Assembly: GCF_900174485.1 (NCBI RefSeq)
Contig: NZ_LT837803.1
Location: forward strand, 434,001 to 498,000
Source of the DNA: Sterolibacterium denitrificans
GTDB lineage: Bacteria; Pseudomonadota; Gammaproteobacteria; Burkholderiales; Rhodocyclaceae
Reading direction: 5' to 3'
Length of the DNA: 64,000 bases
The notes under the pieces were generated by a model, which did no database searches, had not been told where the DNA came from, and worked only from the letters and a program-made list of their open reading frames with translations. Both the position numbers and the translations under genes were made by a program. This document shows, piece by piece, positions 51,341 to 61,877 of the stretch (position 1 is its first letter; every line of letters begins with the position of its first letter).

Positions 51341-52405
51341 ATGCCGACCATTCAGCCCCGTGCATTGCCGCGCCAGAGCCGGATTGCCTGCGCGCTGCTC
51401 CTGGGCTTGTGGCTGGGCAGCCCTGCGGCGCAGACGGAGACGGGCAGCGATGCCGCGACCGTGGCAGCGGCCGGCAGGATCGTGGTTACCGACGATGTCG
51501 GCCACAGCGTGGCGCTGGCCGCCCCGGCGACCCGCATTGTCAGTCTGGCGCCGCACATCACGGAAAGCCTGTTTGCCGCCGGTGCCGGAGAGCGGGTGGT
51601 CGGCGTCAGCGCGGGCAGCGATCATCCCGAGGCTGCCGGCAAGCTGCCGCGCGTCGGCGGGCCGGCAGGTGGAGGCGGAGGCGATATTCGTCCCGGCGGC
51701 GCCGGTCGTCCGGAGCAGCGCTTCGATCTTGCCGCGATTGCCGCGCTCAAGCCGGATTTGCTCATCGTCTGGGAAGACGGGGCGGTTTCCAGCCACATCC
51801 CGCGCCTGAAGAGACTCGGGGTGCCGCTGTACGTCAGCAAGCCCAGGCGCATCGACGATGTGGCGGCGAACATCGAACGCTATGGCGAACTGGCCGGTAC
51901 CCAGGAAATCGCGCGCGGCGCGGCGCAGGCTTTCCGTGCGCGCCATGCGGAATTGCGCAAGCGCTACGGCGCCCGTCCGGCAGTGCGGATGTTCTATCAG
52001 ATCGGTCATCAGATCGGCAGCCAGCCGTTGACGACGGCCAATGGCGAGCAACTGGTCAGCGACGTCATGCGTCTGTGCGGCGCCGAAAATATTTTCGCCG
52101 GGCGTCCGCAAGCCTTGCCGGCCGTGACGCTGGAAGAAGTGCTGGTGGCCAATCCGGAGGCGGTGGTGGTCAGCGGCCGCGAGGAGGAGCGCGTGCAAAG
52201 GCTGGAGATGTGGCGCCACTGGCCCAGGCTGGACGCCAACTTGCTGAACAACCGCTTTTTCATCGCCACGGAGCTGATCGATCGTCCCGGGCCGCGCATA
52301 CTCGATGGCGCACGACGCCTGTGCGAGCAGATGGAGCGGGCAAGGGCGCGGCGGGGACAGCAGGAATTACGGGAACAATCGCGGGAACAACAGGAGGCGA
52401 ACTAG
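51341..52405 (+). CDS. Cobalamin/siderophore-type ABC substrate-binding protein (BtuF-like) with a Gly-rich insert
   Basis: This 354-residue periplasmic protein has a signal-like N terminus (IACALLLGLWLGSPAAQTET) and a helical-backbone metal/cobalamin-binding fold: RIVSLAPHITESLFAAGAGE, then GVSAGSDHPEAAGKLPRVGG, and LAAIAALKPDLLIVWEDGAV. Between the second and third blocks a Gly-rich stretch (GGPAGGGGGDIRPGGAGRP, about residues 106-125) replaces the usual short turn. No permease or ATPase genes are adjacent, and no cobalamin riboswitch is seen upstream. The C terminus is a charged Arg/Glu/Gln tail. Confidence 0.82.
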   Translation: MPTIQPRALPRQSRIACALLLGLWLGSPAAQTETGSDAATVAAAGRIVVTDDVGHSVALAAPATRIVSLAPHITESLFAAGAGERVVGVSAGSDHPEAAGKLPRVGGPAGGGGGDIRPGGAGRPEQRFDLAAIAALKPDLLIVWEDGAVSSHIPRLKRLGVPLYVSKPRRIDDVAANIERYGELAGTQEIARGAAQAFRARHAELRKRYGARPAVRMFYQIGHQIGSQPLTTANGEQLVSDVMRLCGAENIFAGRPQALPAVTLEEVLVANPEAVVVSGREEERVQRLEMWRHWPRLDANLLNNRFFIATELIDRPGPRILDGARRLCEQMERARARRGQQELREQSREQQEAN

Positions 52406-52415
52406 CCCGCCGCAG

Positions 52416-53444
52416 CTATTGTGGCTGTGGTGACTGTGCTGACTGCGTCGGCTGCGAACCTTCGCGGAAATCGGAAAGTTTCTTGTCCGTCCAGTTCTTG
52501 AAGGCGCGGCGGAAGTTGCTCACGCTGCTGTAGCCGAGCATGAAGCCGATCTGCTTGGGGGTCAGCGTGGTGTACTTGAGATACTGGATCGCCAGTTCGC
52601 GCCGCGTATCGTCGAGGATCTGCTGGAAGGTGACGTTTTCCCGAACCAGGCGCCGGCGCAGGGTGCGGGCGCCGATGTTGAGATGCTCGGCCATTTCCTC
52701 CAGCGTCGGAAACTTGCCGGGATTTTTCACCAGATAGTTGCGGATGCGGTTGGCCAGCAGATCGTCTTCCTCGCTCTTCGTCGCCAGCAACTGGCATTGG
52801 CGCTCGCAGAGCTTGAAGACTTCCGCATTGGCCAGGCTGACCGGGTCCTTCAGGCAGTTGATGTCGAAGACGACGATGTTGCGCGGCTGGTTGAAGTGCA
52901 GCGGACAGTTGAAGCGTTTCCGGTAGGCCGAAAGGTCGTCCGGCGCCGGATAGGTGAGGAAGATTTCCAGGATCGGAAACGGCTTGTTGGTGATGCTGCC
53001 GGTCAGTTCTATGGTGCGGCTGATGAACTCCTCGACGGCAAAGCGCAGCGCATCGCCGCCCAGCATGTAGCTGTCGCGGATTTCCGACCACCAGCGGCCA
53101 TCGCTGATGTGGTTGATCGACGTGAAAATCTGCTCGTTGAGCGAGTAATACTTGGTGAAGACTTCGCGCGCCTGGCCGAGCGTGGCCGCGCTGAGCGCGG
53201 CATAGCCGAGCACGCCCAGGTCGCTGATCTTGAATTCGGCGCCCAGCGCGATGCCCAGATAGGGATCATCGGTCAGCTCGATCATGTTGAGGATGACCTG
53301 GCGGTATTGCTGCGGATTGGCGCGGAACGCGTCGCTGTGGATGCGTTCCGCGCTGAGGCTGGTGCCCGCGAGCACCTGCGCTGCCGTATAGCCCCGCGCG
53401 GCCATGCGGGACAGGTAGAAGCTCAGTTTGTTGGTCGATTTCAC
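52416..53444 (-). CDS. AraC-family transcriptional regulator
   Basis: This 342-residue regulator has an N-terminal arabinose-binding-like domain (AraC_binding_2/PF12625-type, with LIAL-region GIALGAEFKISDLGVLGYAA) and a C-terminal AraC DNA-binding domain with two helix-turn-helix motifs (TLEEMAEHLNIGARTLRRRL and LTPKQIGFMLGYSSVSNFRR followed by AFKNWT). Relatives control fatty-acid, aromatic and sterol-related catabolism, but the target here cannot be named. It is convergent with the BtuF-like gene, ten bases apart. Confidence 0.9.
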   Translation of the reverse strand: MKSTNKLSFYLSRMAARGYTAAQVLAGTSLSAERIHSDAFRANPQQYRQVILNMIELTDDPYLGIALGAEFKISDLGVLGYAALSAATLGQAREVFTKYYSLNEQIFTSINHISDGRWWSEIRDSYMLGGDALRFAVEEFISRTIELTGSITNKPFPILEIFLTYPAPDDLSAYRKRFNCPLHFNQPRNIVVFDINCLKDPVSLANAEVFKLCERQCQLLATKSEEDDLLANRIRNYLVKNPGKFPTLEEMAEHLNIGARTLRRRLVRENVTFQQILDDTRRELAIQYLKYTTLTPKQIGFMLGYSSVSNFRRAFKNWTDKKLSDFREGSQPTQSAQSPQPQ

Positions 53445-53583
53445 GCGTGCCCGGAATCCATATTCATGGATTTGGAGTGTTCAAAACGGGCCAAGTATAG
53501 CGCAAATGTGGACAGCGACCGGCCGGGTCTGCCGCCGGGATGGGCAATCGCATGAGGCCTTGTTTTCTCTTTTCTCTCTGTGG

Positions 53584-53608
53584 CCCCTCTCCCACAAGGG
53601 GAGAGGGG
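53584..53608. repeat. GC-rich hairpin downstream of cysNC
   Basis: CCCCTCTCCC (53584-53593) pairs with GGGAGAGGGG (53599-53608) around ACAAG. The cysNC message reads through it 52 bp after the stop codon. No T-run follows on either strand, so it is a hairpin of unknown role, perhaps protecting the 3' end. The rest of 53445-53659 holds no gene I can see. Confidence 0.6.
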
Positions 53609-53659
53609 GCGCAGTTCCCGGCCCGTTCATGCGATTCCTGGCCGCCGGGATGGGCGGCT

Positions 53660-55579
53660 TCACTCGATCATGGCTACGTCGATGATGCCGGCTTCGGCCA
53701 GCTTGCGGATGACCTGGTCGGCGGCCTGGTCCGGCGTGCAGCGGGTCGTGTCGATGCGTAGCTCCGGATGCTCGGGCGCCTCGTAAGGCGAGTCGATGCC
53801 GGTGAAGTTCTTCAGTTCGCCGCGCCGCGCCTTCTTGTAGAGGCCCTTGGGATCGCGCTCCTCGGCAACGTTGAGCGGCGTATCGACGTGGATCTCGATG
53901 AACTCCTCGGCCTCGACCAGACTGCGCGCCATGCGCCGTTCGGCGGCGAAGGGCGAGATGAAGGCGGTGATGACGATCAGGCCGGCGTCGATCATCAGCT
54001 TGGCGACTTCGGCGATGCGGCGGATGTTCTCGACGCGGTCGGCTTCGGTGAAACCCAGATCCTTCGACAGGCCGTGGCGCACGTTGTCGCCGTCGAGCAG
54101 ATAGGTGTGCTTGTCGAGCGCATGCAGCTTCTTTTCCACCAGGTTGGCGATGGTCGATTTGCCCGAGCCGGACAGGCCGGTCAGCCACAGCACGCAGGCC
54201 TTCTGCTTCTTCTGCGCCGAGCGCACCGATTTGTCGATGTCGACGTGCTGCATGTGGATGTTGCTGGCGCGGCGCAGGGCGAAGTCGAGCATGCCGGCGG
54301 CGATGGTGTTGTTGCTCATCCGGTCGATCAGGATGAAGCCGCCGGTTTCGCGGTTGTCCTTGTAGGGGTCGAAGGCGATCGGCTTGTCGAGACTGAGGTT
54401 GCAGACGCCGATTTCATTGAGCTCGAGCCGGGTGGCCGCGAGCTGCTCCAGCGTATTCACATTGACCTTGTGCTTGAGATGGCCGATCTCGGCATTCACC
54501 GTGCAGGTGCCGATCTTCAGCAGGTAGCGGCGGCCGGGCAGCATCGCCTCGTCGGTCATCCAGACGATGGTGGCCTCGAACTGGTCGGCCACGCTGGCCG
54601 GGCCGTCGATGGAGGAAATCACGTCGCCGCGCGAGATGTCGATCTCGTCGGCGAGCGTCAGGGTGATGGCCTGGCCGGCGACGGCCTGCGCCAGGTCGCC
54701 GTCGGCGGTGACGATGCGCGCCACCGTGCTTTCGCGCCCCGAGGGCTGGGTGCGGATGCGTTCGCCCACGCGGATGATGCCGCTGGCCACGGTGCCGGCA
54801 AAGCCGCGGAAATCCAGGTTGGGACGATTCACCCACTGCACCGGCAGGCGGAACGATGCGCGCTGCATGCGCTCGGCGTCGATCTCGACCGACTCCAGAT
54901 AGCCCATCAGCGTCGTGCCGTGATACCAGGGCATGTTCGCGCTCTGGGTGGTGATGTTGTCGCCCTTGTAGGCCGACAGCGGGATGAAGGTGATGTGGCT
55001 CAGGCCGATCTTGCCGGCGAACTCCCGGTAATCCTCGACGATGGCGCGGAAAGTGGCTTCCGAGTAATCCACCAGATCCATCTTGTTGATGGCGACGACG
55101 ATGTGGCGGATGCCCATCAGCGAAACCAGATAGCTGTGGCGGCGCGTCTGGGTGAGGATGCCGCGCCGCGAGTCGACCATCAGGATCGCCACGTCGGCGG
55201 TGGAAGCGCCGGTGACCATGTTGCGCGTGTATTGCTCGTGGCCGGGCGTGTCGGCGACGATGAACTTGCGCTGGTCGGTGGAGAAGAAGCGGTAGGCGAC
55301 GTCGATGGTGATGCCCTGCTCGCGCTCGGCGGCCAGACCGTCGACGAGCAGCGCGAAATCGAGGTTCTCGCCCTGCGTGCCCATCTTCTTCGAGTCGGCC
55401 TCGAGCGCGGAGAGCTGATCCTCGAACAGCATCTTCGATTCGTAGAGCAGGCGGCCGATCAGCGTGCTCTTGCCGTCGTCGACGCTGCCGCAGGTGATGA
55501 AGCGCAGCAGTTCCTTGGTCTCGTGCGACTTCAGGTATTGCTCGATGTCTTCGGCGATGAGGTTGGAGACGTGCGCCAT
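53660..55579 (-). CDS. cysNC: Bifunctional sulfate adenylyltransferase subunit 1 / APS kinase (CysN-CysC fusion)
   Basis: This 639-residue protein first activates sulfate, as the GTPase subunit of ATP sulfurylase with CysD, then phosphorylates APS to PAPS. The CysN part has the GTPase P-loop [16 protein letters not shown], the switch block [17 protein letters not shown] and NKMD. After about residue 440 the CysC part follows, with its own P-loop [20 protein letters not shown] and [15 protein letters not shown]. CysD is encoded upstream on the same strand with an 88-bp repeat-containing gap. It would supply the PAPS needed by the sulfotransferase at 57.7 kb. Confidence 0.96.
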   Translation of the reverse strand: MAHVSNLIAEDIEQYLKSHETKELLRFITCGSVDDGKSTLIGRLLYESKMLFEDQLSALEADSKKMGTQGENLDFALLVDGLAAEREQGITIDVAYRFFSTDQRKFIVADTPGHEQYTRNMVTGASTADVAILMVDSRRGILTQTRRHSYLVSLMGIRHIVVAINKMDLVDYSEATFRAIVEDYREFAGKIGLSHITFIPLSAYKGDNITTQSANMPWYHGTTLMGYLESVEIDAERMQRASFRLPVQWVNRPNLDFRGFAGTVASGIIRVGERIRTQPSGRESTVARIVTADGDLAQAVAGQAITLTLADEIDISRGDVISSIDGPASVADQFEATIVWMTDEAMLPGRRYLLKIGTCTVNAEIGHLKHKVNVNTLEQLAATRLELNEIGVCNLSLDKPIAFDPYKDNRETGGFILIDRMSNNTIAAGMLDFALRRASNIHMQHVDIDKSVRSAQKKQKACVLWLTGLSGSGKSTIANLVEKKLHALDKHTYLLDGDNVRHGLSKDLGFTEADRVENIRRIAEVAKLMIDAGLIVITAFISPFAAERRMARSLVEAEEFIEIHVDTPLNVAEERDPKGLYKKARRGELKNFTGIDSPYEAPEHPELRIDTTRCTPDQAADQVIRKLAEAGIIDVAMIE

Positions 55580-55590
55580 CAGAAGATCTC

Positions 55591-55662
55591 CCGAAGGGCC
55601 GCCCCGAGGGAGGCCGTAGCCCCCTCGGGGGGCAGCGAAGCGGCAGTGCCGCGAGCGTGGGG
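55591..55662. repeat. Palindromic intergenic repeat between cysD and cysNC
   Basis: CCCCGAGGG (55602-55610) pairs with CCCTCGGGG (55622-55630), and a second small hairpin GCGGCA-G-TGCCGC follows at 55640-55652. Together they fill nearly all of the 88-bp gap between the two cys genes. This GC-rich element, with its CGAAGCGGCAGTGCCGCGAG core, recurs between genes in many betaproteobacteria. As RNA it could attenuate or stabilise the cysD-cysNC message. Confidence 0.78.
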
Positions 55663-55667
55663 GTTCA

Positions 55668-56567
55668 TCAAAAGTATCCTTCCTGCTTTTTCTTTTCCAT
55701 GGAGCCGGCGGAATCGTGGTCGATGACCCGGCCCTGGCGTTCGGAGGTCGTGGTCAGCAGCATTTCCTGGATGATCGCCGGCAAGGTTTCGGCCTGCGAT
55801 TCGACCGCGCCGGTCAGCGGGTAGCAGCCCAGGGTGCGGAAGCGCACCTTGCGCATCACCGGCACCTCGCCGGGGCGCAGCGGCATGCGCTCGTCGTCGA
55901 CCATGATCAGCGTGCCGTCGCGCTCGACCACCGGCCGCTCCTTGGCGTAGTAGAGCGGCACGATGGGGATGTTCTGCAGATGGATGTACTGCCAGATGTC
56001 CAGCTCGGTCCAGTTCGACAGCGGGAAGACGCGGATGCTCTCGCCCTTGTGCTTCCTCGCGTTGTAGAGGTGCCAGAGTTCGGGGCGCTGGTTCTTCGGA
56101 TCCCAGCGGTGCTGCGCCGAGCGGAAGGAGAAGACGCGCTCCTTGGCGCGCGATTTTTCCTCGTCGCGCCGCGCGCCGCCGAAGGCCGCGTCGAAGCCGT
56201 ACTTGTCGAGCGCCTGTTTCAGACCCTCGGTCTTCATGATGTCGGTGTGGATCGCCGAGCCGTGGGTGAACGGATTGATGTTCATGCGCAGGCCTTCCGG
56301 ATTCACGTGCACCAGCAGGTCGAGGCCCAGCTTCTGCACCATGGCGTCGCGAAACGTGTACATCTCGCGGAATTTCCAGGTGGTGTCGACGTGCAGCAGC
56401 GGGAACGGCGGCTTGGCCGGATAGAAGGCCTTCATCGCCAGATGCAGCATCACGGCGCTGTCCTTGCCGACCGAGTAGAGCATCACCGGATTTTCGGTCT
56501 CGGCGACGACCTCGCGCATGATGTGGATGCTCTCGGCTTCGAGGCGTTGCAGGTGGGTCAGGCTCAT
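55668..56567 (-). CDS. cysD: Sulfate adenylyltransferase subunit 2 (CysD)
   Basis: CysD is the catalytic ATP sulfurylase subunit forming APS from ATP and sulfate. The ~299-residue protein starts [20 protein letters not shown], has the PP-loop [20 protein letters not shown], and the conserved blocks [20 protein letters not shown]-type (seen as [20 protein letters not shown]) and [26 protein letters not shown] lies 11 bases before the ATG at 56567, and another ATG is at 56576. The same reading frame is open a further 338 codons upstream through a transposase remnant. Confidence 0.96.
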   Translation of the reverse strand: MSLTHLQRLEAESIHIMREVVAETENPVMLYSVGKDSAVMLHLAMKAFYPAKPPFPLLHVDTTWKFREMYTFRDAMVQKLGLDLLVHVNPEGLRMNINPFTHGSAIHTDIMKTEGLKQALDKYGFDAAFGGARRDEEKSRAKERVFSFRSAQHRWDPKNQRPELWHLYNARKHKGESIRVFPLSNWTELDIWQYIHLQNIPIVPLYYAKERPVVERDGTLIMVDDERMPLRPGEVPVMRKVRFRTLGCYPLTGAVESQAETLPAIIQEMLLTTTSERQGRVIDHDSAGSMEKKKQEGYF

Positions 56568-57581
56568 GGACGGCATATCTCCTCGGGCATTTTTCGCAGC
56601 ATAGATCGGCGGCTGGGACTGTGTTTCAGCAATTAAATGTTTTATCTGGAGCGCGAGCAGGCTGCCGGTTTGACCCGGGGCCGGGGGCGGCGTCGCCGGC
56701 ATGGGGCGCGCGTTCGCATTGACATTGCGCGGCGGGCGGGTTTGCGGCGCGTTCTGCTGCGTCGGCAGGCCGCCGGCCTCCGGCAGGTGGAAAGTCAGCA
56801 GGCGCTCACCACGCTCGGCGACCCAGTGGCTGAATTCCGCCGCGCGCTGCCAGTGCATGCCGTCGAGGATGGCGAAAGTCCGCCGGCCGCTCTCGCGCAG
56901 CAGGCGGTCGAAGAACTCGATCAAGAGCGGCGCCCGCAGCGCGCCCTCGTAAGCCAGCCACAGCAGCTTGCCGCGGTTAGTGACCGCTCGCATCACGCTG
57001 AGGCGGCGTCCGTCCTTGATTTTCGTTTCGTCAGTGACCAGGCGCGTTTCGTCCACCCAGTAGATCGCGACATCCTCGGCGCGCGCCCGGGCGCGGATCG
57101 CGCGCTGCGTCGTGACGTTCCAGCCGCGCAGGATCTCGCCGCCGGCAGCGATGCGCGCCGCCGGCTTGGCGGCGGCGAAGCCCCAGCGCTGCAGGTACAG
57201 CGACACCGTCCGTTCGGGCAACGAGATTCCCGTGCGAGTGGCCACTAACTCCCGGATCGCGCCGCTTTGCCACAGGGCATGGGGCAGGCCGAGCTGGTCC
57301 GGCGAGTGGCGGGTGACGAGGCGGAAGATTTCCGCTTCCTGCGCCGGCGCGAGACGCCGCCCATCGCCGGCGCTGCGGCCGCGCGGCCTGGCATCGACCG
57401 CCTCCCAGCCGCCGGCCAGATAGGCCTTCCAGGCGCCGATCACCGTCGGCTGGCTGAGTCCGGTCTGCGCCGCCACCGCTCCGGTGCCGACGCCATCGAG
57501 GCGCAGGCGCACCGCCATCCGGCGCTTTTCGTTGAGCGCGGCGAGCGGGAGGGTGCGCGCATCGGGGGATTGTTTAACCAT
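56568..57581 (-). pseudogene. IS630-like transposase remnant, in frame with cysD
   Basis: From the ATG at 57581 the frame encodes an IS630-type transposase: an N-terminal helix-turn-helix ([20 protein letters not shown]), a winged-helix segment ([19 protein letters not shown]), and an RNase H-fold with DDE residues Asp177 in IYWVDETRL and Asp240 in FAILDGMHW. After FHLPEA (residue ~269) it no longer matches: the block that should hold the third catalytic Glu is replaced by a Pro-rich sequence. No stop codon intervenes before CysD, so the 637-codon frame runs into it. The transposase is therefore defective, or part of a fusion. Confidence 0.75.
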
Positions 57582-57590
57582 TTAATTGCT
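56627..57590 (-). mobile_element. IS630-like insertion element remnant with 12-bp terminal inverted repeats
   Basis: AGCAATTAAATG at 56627-56638 is repeated exactly in inverse at 57579-57590 (CATTTAATTGCT), bounding 964 bp. The right-end repeat contains the transposase start codon. The element is shorter than complete IS630 copies, and the missing part corresponds to the transposase C terminus. No TA target duplication is visible next to the repeats. The gene lies between cysD and the divergent sulfotransferase operon. Confidence 0.7.
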
Positions 57591-57676
57591 CAATGACGCC
57601 CGCAAGATACTCGACTATTGTTCGATCGGCAACGACAGTCGGCCATCCGGGATAATCATTCGAGAGGAGCGCAGAC

Positions 57677-60058
57677 ATGAGCGATGAACTGGAAGCCGCC
57701 TTCGACGGGCTGCTGGCCGAACTCAACGGCGTCAAGGCGCGCCTCGAGACCGCCGAGCCGCCGCTCGACGAGCGCGAGCGCGTCGAGGGTTACCGCTGGG
57801 CCTTCGCGCTGCTGGAAACCGCGCTCGATGTCTACGTCCGCGCCGATGCGGGCCGGCCGCGCTTCACCGACATCGTCGGCCCCTATCGCAAGTGGGGCGG
57901 CGACAATGCCGACGCCTACTACCAGTTCGCTCCGATCGACCCGCAGCGCAGCTACCGCGTGCGCGTGCAGCCCGGCAGCGCCGCCTATTTTTCACTGACC
58001 ATCTACGGCGGGCCGAACGACGGCCGTTATTCCAACCGCATCGTCGCCAGCGCCAACGACCGGACGCTGCGCGCCGGCCCGGACGGCGTGCGCGAACTCT
58101 GGCTGAGTCCCGAGCCGCCGCCCGACGCAGCACTCCACTGGCTCAAGCTCGACGCCGACGCCGTCTGCGCCATCACCCGCGACTATCTGGCCGACCCGCT
58201 GCACGGCCAGCGCGCGGTGTGGCGCATCGAAGCCGTCGATCCGCCGCGCGGCAAGACCGACGATGCCGCCACGCTGGCGCGCGGTTTGCGCGCCGCGCGC
58301 GTCTGGCTCGCCGAGCAGGCGCGCATGTGCCCGCTGCGCGTCAGTCCCGCCAACAGCGTGCAGGAACCCTATCCGGTGCCGAAGCAGACCTTCGGCTGGT
58401 CGGCCGGCGACGCCTCCTATGCCATGGGCAGCTTCGAGCTGGCAGAAGGCCAGGCGCTGCTCATCGAAGGCCGCTCGCCGGCCTGCGCCTTCTGGAACTT
58501 GTGCCTGTGGAATCCCTTCCTGCACACCTACGATTACGATTACGACCGCGTCACCATCAACGGCGCGCAAGTGCAGTACGAGGCCGACGGCTCGTGGCAG
58601 ATCTGGATCGCCGCGGAGGATCCGGGAAAGCCGAACTGGCTGGCGACGCAGGGCCACCCGCGCGGCCTGCTGTGGTTCCGCTGGTTCCTGCCCGAGGCGG
58701 CGGTCGAGCGGCCGCGCGCCACGCTGTATGGCGCCGACGGCCAGCCGGTCGCCGCTGCAAACATTACTGGCGAGCGGCCGGCGCCGGTGCGCCTCGACGA
58801 TCTCGCCGCGCCGCGCTTTCCCGAGGCGATGCAGCCCTTTGTCGACATGCTCGACACACGCGCCGCCGAACTGCGCATCGAGCCGGCAGCGCTCTGCGCC
58901 GAGGCGCAGGCGCGCAGCGGACTGGCGAACTGGGGCGATGAAGGTTTCCGCCGCCGCCTCGACGTGCTCTGCCGCGCGCTGCGCGACGAGGCGAACATGT
59001 CGGACTTCGGCAAGGTCATGGCTTTTGAATCCATCGCCAAGGCGCTGACCAATCGTCTGCGCATCGAAGACCTGATCGCGCGTCATCCGGAAATCGAGCA
59101 GGAACCGCTCGAACGACCGATCATCATCTGCGGCATGCCGCGCACCGGCACGACTCACCTGCACAACCTGATGTCGGCCGACCCGAACCTGCGCCACCTG
59201 CCCTACTGGGAGAGCCTGGAGCCGGTGCTGGCGGAAGCCGATCAACCGCCGGCCGGAACACCCGATCCGCGCCTCGGCGCCTGCGCCCAGGCCTGCATGT
59301 TCATGGACGGCCTGCTGCCGCATTTCAAGCGCATGCACGAAATGACCGTCGAACATGCCCACGAGGAAATCCAGCTATTGGCCAACGACATCTCCGGCAT
59401 GCTGTTCGAGACCATGGCGCACGTGCCCGGCTGGCGCGACGACTACAAGGCGCACGATCAGACGTCCTCTTACCGCTACCTGCGCCGCACGCTGCAGGCG
59501 CTGTCCTGGCTGGATCGCCAGGCCGGGGATGCAGATCGCGCGCCGCGCCGCTGGGTGCTCAAGAGCCCGCAGCATCTCGAACAGTTCGGCCCGCTGCTGA
59601 GCGTGTTTCCCGATGCCACGCTGGTCATCACCCACCGCGATCCGGTGGCGGTGGTCGCCTCGATGGCGACCATGGTGGCCTACACGCGCCGGCTCAACAC
59701 CGCCTGTCCGGACGTGCCGGCGATCGGCCGCTACTGGGCGGAGCGGGCGGCCGATCTGCTCGACGGCTGCCTCGCCGCCTGCGACCGCCTGCCGGCGGAG
59801 CGCACCGTGCATGTGCGCCTCGACGACTTCATGGCCGACGAAATCGGCACGCTCAAGCGCATCTACGCCGCCGCCGGCCAGCCGCTGGAAGCGCTGTCGC
59901 TGGCGCGTATGGCCGAATACACGGCGGCCAATCCGCGCGGCCGGCATGGCGCCGTCATCTACGACCTGAAGGCGCTGGGCCTCGATGCCGACGAGTGGCG
60001 CCAGCGTACGTGCGCCTATGCCGAACGCTTCGGCCTGCGCGACGAAGGGCTGGCCTGA
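57677..60058 (+). CDS. DUF1214-sulfotransferase fusion protein
   Basis: This 793-residue protein joins two families. Residues ~1-370 match DUF1214-containing proteins: SYRVRVQPGSAAYFSLTIYG, FGWSAGDASYAMGSFELAEG and KPNWLATQGHPRGLLWFRWF. Residues ~470-790 are a PAPS-dependent sulfotransferase (Sulfotransfer_3 type) with the 5'-phosphosulfate-binding loop IICGMPRTGTTHLHNLM, the 3'-phosphate region WVLKSPQHLEQFG and VITHRDPVAVVASMATMVAY. GAGAGGAG precedes the ATG. It heads a four-gene co-directional run with two SDRs and a CysQ-like phosphatase. The substrate is unknown; a hydrophobic alcohol or phenol is plausible. Confidence 0.88.
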   Translation: MSDELEAAFDGLLAELNGVKARLETAEPPLDERERVEGYRWAFALLETALDVYVRADAGRPRFTDIVGPYRKWGGDNADAYYQFAPIDPQRSYRVRVQPGSAAYFSLTIYGGPNDGRYSNRIVASANDRTLRAGPDGVRELWLSPEPPPDAALHWLKLDADAVCAITRDYLADPLHGQRAVWRIEAVDPPRGKTDDAATLARGLRAARVWLAEQARMCPLRVSPANSVQEPYPVPKQTFGWSAGDASYAMGSFELAEGQALLIEGRSPACAFWNLCLWNPFLHTYDYDYDRVTINGAQVQYEADGSWQIWIAAEDPGKPNWLATQGHPRGLLWFRWFLPEAAVERPRATLYGADGQPVAAANITGERPAPVRLDDLAAPRFPEAMQPFVDMLDTRAAELRIEPAALCAEAQARSGLANWGDEGFRRRLDVLCRALRDEANMSDFGKVMAFESIAKALTNRLRIEDLIARHPEIEQEPLERPIIICGMPRTGTTHLHNLMSADPNLRHLPYWESLEPVLAEADQPPAGTPDPRLGACAQACMFMDGLLPHFKRMHEMTVEHAHEEIQLLANDISGMLFETMAHVPGWRDDYKAHDQTSSYRYLRRTLQALSWLDRQAGDADRAPRRWVLKSPQHLEQFGPLLSVFPDATLVITHRDPVAVVASMATMVAYTRRLNTACPDVPAIGRYWAERAADLLDGCLAACDRLPAERTVHVRLDDFMADEIGTLKRIYAAAGQPLEALSLARMAEYTAANPRGRHGAVIYDLKALGLDADEWRQRTCAYAERFGLRDEGLA

Positions 60059-60060
60059 GC

Positions 60061-61082
60061 ATGGGCGCCATGGGTACGTTGCGTCGATTGTTCGTTCATC
60101 CCGCGCTGGCCGCGCCCGTCGACCTGCGCGGCCGGCAGATCGTCGTCACCGGCGCCGGGCCCGATTCCATCGGTGAGGCCACGGCGCGCACGCTCGTCGC
60201 CTGGGGCGCGACGGTCGTCGTCACGACGCGCAGCGCCGAGACGGCCGCGAGCGCCGCCGACGCCATCACGCGGGGATTGCCGGCAAACTGCCCCGGCCGC
60301 GTCGTCGGCCATGCGCTCGATCTTTGCGACGCGGCGTCGGTGGCCCGCTTCGCCGACGACTATCGCCACACGCAGGGCGAGCGCCTCGATGCGCTGATCA
60401 ACAATGCCGGCATCCATCTCGATCTGCGTTCGCAATGGCGCGCGCCGCGGCTCACGGCCGACGGCCACGAGATCCACTGGCGCACCAACTACCTCGGCAC
60501 CCTGCATCTGACGCATCGCCTGCTGCCGCTGCTGCGCGCCACGGCGGGCCGGCAGGGCGAGGCGCGCATCGTCAATGTCGTCTCGATGCTGCACGCGCGC
60601 GGCCGCAATGCCGCGCTGTTCGGCGGCCCGTCGGCATTGCAGCCGTACAACTCGTGGGTGGCCTACGGCACGTCCAAGCTCGCGCTGGTGCATGCGACGC
60701 GCGAGCTGCAGCGCCGCCATGCGGCTGAAGGCGTGCAGGCGTATTGCCTGCATCCCGGCGCGGTGCTGACGCGCATCGCCGACAAGGGGCTGGCCGGCCA
60801 AACGCTGCTTGCCGCCGTGCGCCGCGCTTTCGCGCCCGTCGAAGCCTTCTTCCTGCTGACGCCGGAGGAGGGCGCGCAGACCCAGATCCATTGCGCCACC
60901 CGGCCGCTGACCGAACTCGCCGGCGGCCGCTACTACCGCGACTGCCGGCCGGCGCAGGCCAGCGCCGATGCCGGTGACGACGCCGTCGCCGCGCGCCTGT
61001 GGGATGAGACGCAGGCCTGGCTCGAGCGCATCGAAAACGAAGCCAACACCAACACTTTCCCCTTGAATGGATGTCCTGCCCA

Positions 61083-61086
<4 letters not shown>
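60061..61086 (+). CDS. Short-chain dehydrogenase/reductase (retinol dehydrogenase-like)
   Basis: This ~341-residue SDR starts at the ATG at 60061, two bases after the preceding stop. It has a glycine-rich loop with an insertion (VVTGAGPDSIGEATARTLVA), the NNAG motif (ALINNAGIHLDLRS), Ser in IVNVVSMLHARGRN and the Tyr-Lys pair in WVAYGTSKLALVHA. The length and C-terminal part fit the retinol dehydrogenase/WWOX-like group acting on bulky hydrophobic alcohols. Its stop overlaps the next ATG (ATGA). Confidence 0.88.

Positions 61087-61873
<787 letters not shown>

Positions 61874-61877
<4 letters not shown>

Noticed and set aside
53584-53608. Intrinsic terminator after cysNC
   Set aside because: The stem is good, but neither strand has a T-run after it, so it is listed only as a hairpin.
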